Positions 6,195-8,666 of a DNA stretch of 8,666 nucleotides are shown here, piece by piece. Position 1 is the first letter of the stretch, and every line of letters starts with the position of its first letter. The stretch comes from Syntrophaceae bacterium UBA4059 (lineage in GTDB: Bacteria > Desulfobacterota > Syntrophia > Syntrophales > Smithellaceae), in assembly GCA_002382045.1 (NCBI GenBank), contig DFZJ01000105.1:10450-19115 (forward strand), given 5' to 3'. A program made the translations under genes and the position numbers. The notes beneath the pieces were generated by a model. That model was not told where the DNA came from, did no database searches, and saw nothing but the letters and a program-made list of their open reading frames with translations.

Positions 6195-6396
6195 TTTGTT
6201 CTGGTTTCCAATCTGCAGCTTGGAAACCAACTATGCGATTAGGCTGCAAGATATCCAGCTCCTCGCGAAAAAACATCAGATGGGTGTCAAAGTCCGCGGG
6301 TACTCCGGTCCTTAAATGGCCAGAGCGACCTCGCTTCTTGTAGAGGTCGGTCAGATGAGCATTCGATGCACCGATCTTCTTTGCATATTTTCTCGC
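6169..6396 (-). pseudogene. Probable gene fragment (possibly uracil-DNA glycosylase-like)
   Basis: The minus strand has an open frame of 75 codons between stops at 6397-6399 and 6169-6171. It reads like real protein, for example KKIGASNAHLTDLYKKRG and DTHLMFFREELDILQPNRIV. The last phrase resembles the ELxxLxPxxIVxFG segment of uracil-DNA-glycosylase-like proteins, but this is memory of a pattern, not an alignment. There is no convincing start codon or ribosome site, and the final codons run antisense into the antitoxin gene, so only about 6195-6396 may be genuine. It looks like a truncated remnant left in the accessory patch. A chance open frame cannot be excluded. Confidence 0.35.
6202..6229. 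terminator. Hairpin after the toxin-antitoxin pair
   Basis: TGGTTTCCAA / TTGGAAACCA, a perfect 10-bp stem with an 8-nt loop, 7 nt after the antitoxin stop. Position suits a transcript end, but there is no T-tract, so intrinsic termination is uncertain. The arms also lie inside the open frame on the other strand. Confidence 0.4.
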
Positions 6397-6419
6397 CTAA
6401 CGAGTCTGTAGAATTATGT

Positions 6420-6447
6420 GCCCGTCACCTGCCTTCAGGTGACGGGC
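6420..6447 (+). terminator. 12-bp perfect hairpin of the CCGTCACC family, possible terminator
   Basis: GCCCGTCACCTG / CAGGTGACGGGC around a cctt tetraloop. It is followed on the plus strand by TGTTTTGTATT, a passable T-rich tail, so it could terminate plus-strand transcripts from the toxin-antitoxin locus. On the minus strand no T-tract follows. Compared with its neighbour, the stem changes CCCG/CGGG to CCTG/CAGG, a compensated base pair. Confidence 0.6.
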
Positions 6448-6471
6448 TGTTTTGTATTCTGTGATGTTTCA

Positions 6472-6495
6472 CCGTCACCCGTGGGCGGGTGACGG
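6472..6495. repeat. 10-bp perfect hairpin of the CCGTCACC family
   Basis: CCGTCACCCG / CGGGTGACGG with a tggg tetraloop, 24 nt after the hairpin at 6420-6447. Together they form a tandem pair of near-identical palindromes past the crotonase stop. No T-tract follows on the minus strand, so any role in ending the crotonase transcript would be as a 3' stabiliser or with Rho. Confidence 0.65.
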
Positions 6496-6548
6496 GCACG
6501 AAAACATGGCTGCGCAGCGCGCCTTTCACGAGATACGAGATAGCCCCT

Positions 6549-7316
6549 TTATTTCTTCCTCGCCGCCGCCAGTTTGGCCTGGAGGGCGTCGATGCGCTGG
6601 TGATTATCTTCGGAGCCGATGTAACTTCTGAAGAGCCACTCCTGAATCTTCATCGCCCCGTCGAGGTCGGAATTGAGCAGCTTATGGGTTATCTGCTTGG
6701 TTTCCTTCAGGCAGACGTGATCATAAGAGGCCATCTCCCGGGCAATCGCACCGACTGACTCCAGCAGTTTGCCTTCCGGAAATATCTTACTGATGTAACC
6801 CATCTTTTCCGCTTCATAGGCGTCGTAAATCCGCCCGGTCAGAGCAACTTCTTTCGCGCGTCCCAGACCGATGATGCGCCACAGCGGGTCCATAATTGGA
6901 GTCAGCGACAGCACAATTTCACGCTGGCCGAACTTGGCGCGCTCGGAGGCATAGCGGATATCGCACATCATGGTGAGGTCAAAACCGCCCGCAATGGCCG
7001 CGCCGCCGACGGCGCAGATGACGGGCTGCGGGCAAAACAGGATCGCCCGGTATGCCCGGTGAAACAAGTCGATATAGGCCTCATTGGAAACCTTTTCCAG
7101 TTGGCGAATTTCATTTAAATCGAAGCCGGCGGAAAAATACTTCTCGCCGCCGGTAAAAACCACGACATTAATATCATGGCGGCGGGCAATCGCCGTGAAC
7201 ACGGCCGCAATTTCGTCTAATACATAAGGCGCCAGCGCATTGCCTTTATCCGGCCGGTTGATCGTTACCATCGCAACCTTCTCGTCGACACTCAGTAATA
7301 AATATTTCAAATCCAT
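6549..7316 (-). CDS. Enoyl-CoA hydratase/isomerase (crotonase) family protein
   Basis: Read from the internal ATG, the protein is 255 residues, the normal length of a single-domain crotonase. The oxyanion-hole segments are FSAGFDL (61-67) and GGAAIAGGFDLTMMCD (104-119), followed by FGQREI (129-134). Aligned by motif to rat mitochondrial enoyl-CoA hydratase (GGGCELAMMCD, FGQPEI), the second catalytic Glu is kept (E133). The first is replaced by Asp (D113), so plain hydratase activity is uncertain; isomerase, hydrolase or lyase roles are possible. GGAGG at 7324-7328 lies 7 nt before this ATG, which makes it the preferred start. The frame is also open upstream into a Cys-rich module. The last codons are duplicated at 5433-5491. 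It ends the SDR/thioredoxin string; its true substrate is unknown. Confidence 0.85.
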   Translation of the reverse strand: MDLKYLLLSVDEKVAMVTINRPDKGNALAPYVLDEIAAVFTAIARRHDINVVVFTGGEKYFSAGFDLNEIRQLEKVSNEAYIDLFHRAYRAILFCPQPVICAVGGAAIAGGFDLTMMCDIRYASERAKFGQREIVLSLTPIMDPLWRIIGLGRAKEVALTGRIYDAYEAEKMGYISKIFPEGKLLESVGAIAREMASYDHVCLKETKQITHKLLNSDLDGAMKIQEWLFRSYIGSEDNHQRIDALQAKLAAARKK

Positions 7317-7628
7317 ATTTTTTCCTCCGTCTTTTATTTTCAATATTTTTTGGCTGACAGCCGCCGTCAGCTTTTCTTCCGGCAGGTCACGACTGTCCAC
7401 CGACTTCCCGGCCAGGATCACCCAGCGCTTGGCCAGGGCAGCCGTTTCCGGCTTCCAGGCACAGGCCGAACGACAGCCGCAGGCCAGAATGCCGGCTGCA
7501 AAAGGCGCGAAAGAGTTGTCCGTCGAAAGGTGATCATCCGGTCCCAGAAAGCTTGCAATATCCTTAATGATCTTTGATCTGTCGATTTGACAATTACATC
7601 CGCCGCAGTATTTAACGACGATATCCAA
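6549..7628 (-). CDS. Cys-rich CGGC-motif module in frame with the crotonase (359-residue fused reading)
   Basis: The crotonase frame continues upstream for 104 codons with no stop, to a TTG at 7628 that has GGAG 10 nt before it and an in-frame TAA a few codons further up. The extra part (7317-7628) has clear protein character: VVKYCGGCNCQIDR (residues 4-17) and ACGCRSACAW (49-58) give cysteines 8, 11, 13, 50, 52 and 56, suggesting a metal- or disulfide-binding fold. I do not recognise a named family. It starts 27 nt after the thioredoxin stop. No other Met lies before the crotonase ATG. It may be a separate small protein whose stop was lost, translated both alone-to-fusion and by internal initiation, or a true two-domain protein. 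The Cys module being coding is likely; the fusion being functional is open. Confidence 0.5.
   Translation of the reverse strand: MDIVVKYCGGCNCQIDRSKIIKDIASFLGPDDHLSTDNSFAPFAAGILACGCRSACAWKPETAALAKRWVILAGKSVDSRDLPEEKLTAAVSQKILKIKDGGKNMDLKYLLLSVDEKVAMVTINRPDKGNALAPYVLDEIAAVFTAIARRHDINVVVFTGGEKYFSAGFDLNEIRQLEKVSNEAYIDLFHRAYRAILFCPQPVICAVGGAAIAGGFDLTMMCDIRYASERAKFGQREIVLSLTPIMDPLWRIIGLGRAKEVALTGRIYDAYEAEKMGYISKIFPEGKLLESVGAIAREMASYDHVCLKETKQITHKLLNSDLDGAMKIQEWLFRSYIGSEDNHQRIDALQAKLAAARKK
7324..7328 (-). promoter_or_regulatory. Internal ribosome binding site for the crotonase
   Basis: GGAGG on the minus strand, 7 nt before the ATG at 7316. It lies inside the open frame of the Cys-rich module and decides for a 255-residue crotonase as at least one product. 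Confidence 0.75.
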
Positions 7629-7655
7629 ACGTATTGAACTCCGAATTTTACCAAT

Positions 7656-7997
7656 TTATACGGGAAGGCAGGACTGAATGAAACCGGCAATCTGCTTGTC
7701 ATTCAGACCCATGCCGGGTTGGCCGTCCAGACGTTTGACGACCTGGCCTTTTTCAAAAAGGAGCAACGTCGGAACAACATCGATGCCGTACAAATCGGCG
7801 ACATGTTCTTCATCGTCGGCTACCAGGAGCAGATTCTGCCGGGCTGCGGAAGCCTGCCTTTCAAACACGGGCAGGACTCTTCGGCAATAAGGGCACCAGG
7901 ATGCGTAAACCATGGCGATCACTCTGTCCTTTTCCTTGAGAGCCTGTTCCAGATCACGAAGGTTGTCCACTGATGCGCATGACTCGTTTTCGCCCAT
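7656..7997 (-). CDS. Thioredoxin family protein with CPYC active site
   Basis: This 113-residue single-domain thioredoxin fold has the redox motif WCPYC (W34, C35, C38) after MVYAS and the cis-proline in VVPTLLLF (P76). The tail ends FIQSCLPV. CPYC is the typical glutaredoxin dipeptide, but length, the W before the motif and the position of the cis-Pro fit thioredoxin. There is no signal peptide, so it should act in the cytoplasm as a dithiol reductant or disulfide isomerase. Extra cysteines C7 and C110 are present. I chose the ATG at 7997 because AAGGAGG (8007-8013) lies 9 nt upstream; the open frame runs 31 codons further into the SDR gene. It sits 29 nt after the SDR and 27 nt before the Cys-rich module, which suggests a redox partnership with that module. 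Confidence 0.9.
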   Translation of the reverse strand: MGENESCASVDNLRDLEQALKEKDRVIAMVYASWCPYCRRVLPVFERQASAARQNLLLVADDEEHVADLYGIDVVPTLLLFEKGQVVKRLDGQPGMGLNDKQIAGFIQSCLPV

Positions 7998-8006
7998 AGA
8001 TTTCTC

Positions 8007-8013
8007 CCTCCTT
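8007..8013 (-). promoter_or_regulatory. Ribosome binding site fixing the thioredoxin start
   Basis: AAGGAGG on the minus strand, 9 nt before the ATG at 7997, within the 29-nt gap after the SDR stop. It rules in the 113-residue form rather than the longer open frame. Confidence 0.75.
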
Positions 8014-8026
8014 GACTTTATTAAAA

Positions 8027-8666
8027 TTATTTTTTCAGAGGCGCTCCCTGCATAAATCTCTCCTGCAGCCTGCGCATTCCCTGAAGCCACCGGGTATAAT
8101 CCGCCGCCTTTCTCTGCATGTAAGTTTTGACTTCCTTATGCGGCAGAATCAAAAATTCGTCGGCGGCAAAGGACTCCATGACGGCGTCCGCCAGCTGCTC
8201 GGGCTTCATCAGGCCGTCCACCCCCGCCACGCCGCCACCCTCGACGCCACGTGTCATTTCCGTATCCACGGCCTGCGGGCACAGCGCAAACACCTTGATG
8301 CCCTGATCCCCGTAGGTAATGGAGAGATTTTCCGCCAGCCCTACCGCCGCGTGTTTGGTGACGGAATAAGGCAGGGACCCGATCTGGCTTAAGAGCCCCG
8401 CGGCGGAAGCTGTAATCAGGAAAGCGCCGCCGCCCCGTTTGATCATCCCGGGCATAACCGCGCGCGCCGCAAAAACATGCGCCAGCACATTGATTTCCCA
8501 GATGCGCTGCCAGGTCTCGTTATCCACTTCATAGCCGCCGATGGCGATAATGCCCGCGTTGGAGCAGAACAGATCAATGCGGCCATACTTGTCTTCCGCA
8601 AATTTTGCCAGGTTGATGATGTCCGATTCTTTGCGCACGTTACAGGCAAAGGCTTCACCCTTAACT
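8027..8666 (-). CDS. SDR family oxidoreductase, partial (N-terminus outside window)
   Basis: The visible 212 codons form the middle and C-terminal parts of a short-chain dehydrogenase. After ACNVRKESDI comes CSNAGI (the NNAG position), the Asn of WEINVLAH, the catalytic Ser in TASAAG, and the YSVTK motif holding the catalytic Tyr and Lys. The ending includes LMKPEQLADAV and FLILPHKEV. The latter, an FLI-x-P-H strand, is common in SDRs that lack the usual GxxxxVDGG end. The N-terminal TGxxxGIG cofactor loop should lie just beyond the window edge. The protein is intact as far as seen. Cofactor and substrate are unknown. It is upstream of, and probably co-transcribed with, the thioredoxin 29 nt away. 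Confidence 0.88.
   Translation of the reverse strand, partial: VKGEAFACNVRKESDIINLAKFAEDKYGRIDLFCSNAGIIAIGGYEVDNETWQRIWEINVLAHVFAARAVMPGMIKRGGGAFLITASAAGLLSQIGSLPYSVTKHAAVGLAENLSITYGDQGIKVFALCPQAVDTEMTRGVEGGGVAGVDGLMKPEQLADAVMESFAADEFLILPHKEVKTYMQRKAADYTRWLQGMRRLQERFMQGAPLKK

Noticed and set aside
5361..6495. CRISPR-like array formed by the several hairpins
   Set aside because: The repeats are few, irregularly spaced and separated by coding sequence, and no cas gene is present.
7998..8090. 31-codon N-terminal extension of the thioredoxin
   Set aside because: It overlaps the SDR coding end and has no signal-peptide character. The internal ATG has AAGGAGG at good distance.

Overview
The window looks like a metabolic region from a strictly anaerobic bacterium that processes CoA thioesters. 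I infer an anaerobic Gram-negative, perhaps Desulfobacterota/Syntrophales. The grounds are an oxygen-sensitive 4-hydroxybutyryl-CoA dehydratase-type enzyme, an iron-sulfur/flavin enoate reductase, a crotonase and two SDRs side by side, moderate-to-high GC content, and strong Shine-Dalgarno sites. No rRNA, tRNA or marker gene is present, so the taxonomic placement is weak.

The left half (15-5196, minus strand) reads as one four-gene operon. In transcription order it holds a TetR/AcrR regulator, a 4-hydroxybutyryl-CoA dehydratase-like [4Fe-4S]/FAD protein with all cluster ligands in place, an SDR dehydrogenase, and a 652-residue 2,4-dienoyl-CoA-reductase-like OYE/Fe-S/FAD enzyme. Gaps are 32, 17 and 132 nt. 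The largest gap holds a strong hairpin that belongs to a small dispersed hairpin family. In front of the regulator lie a promoter and two copies of a CATAGT-N3-ACT element 31 bp apart, one of them a perfect palindrome. This is a good candidate for the operon's own autoregulatory operator.

The middle (about 5282-6548) is an accessory patch. It holds a toxin-antitoxin pair on the plus strand (RelE/ParE-like toxin first, XRE-type antitoxin second). The pair has its own near-consensus promoter, which appears to start transcription almost at the toxin ATG. Flanking the pair are two direct copies (about 58 bp) of the 3' end of the crotonase gene, a probable fragment of another gene on the minus strand, and several hairpins and inverted repeats.

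The right part (6549 to the window end, minus strand) is a second gene string: an SDR cut by the window edge, a small CPYC thioredoxin, a Cys-rich CGGC-motif module, and an enoyl-CoA hydratase/isomerase family protein. The Cys-rich module runs into the crotonase frame with no stop codon, although the crotonase has its own good ribosome binding site and ATG.

Taken together, the two strings could carry dehydration, hydration, dehydrogenation and reduction of a hydroxyacyl- or enoyl-CoA, with a thioredoxin alongside. The actual substrate cannot be read from the sequence.
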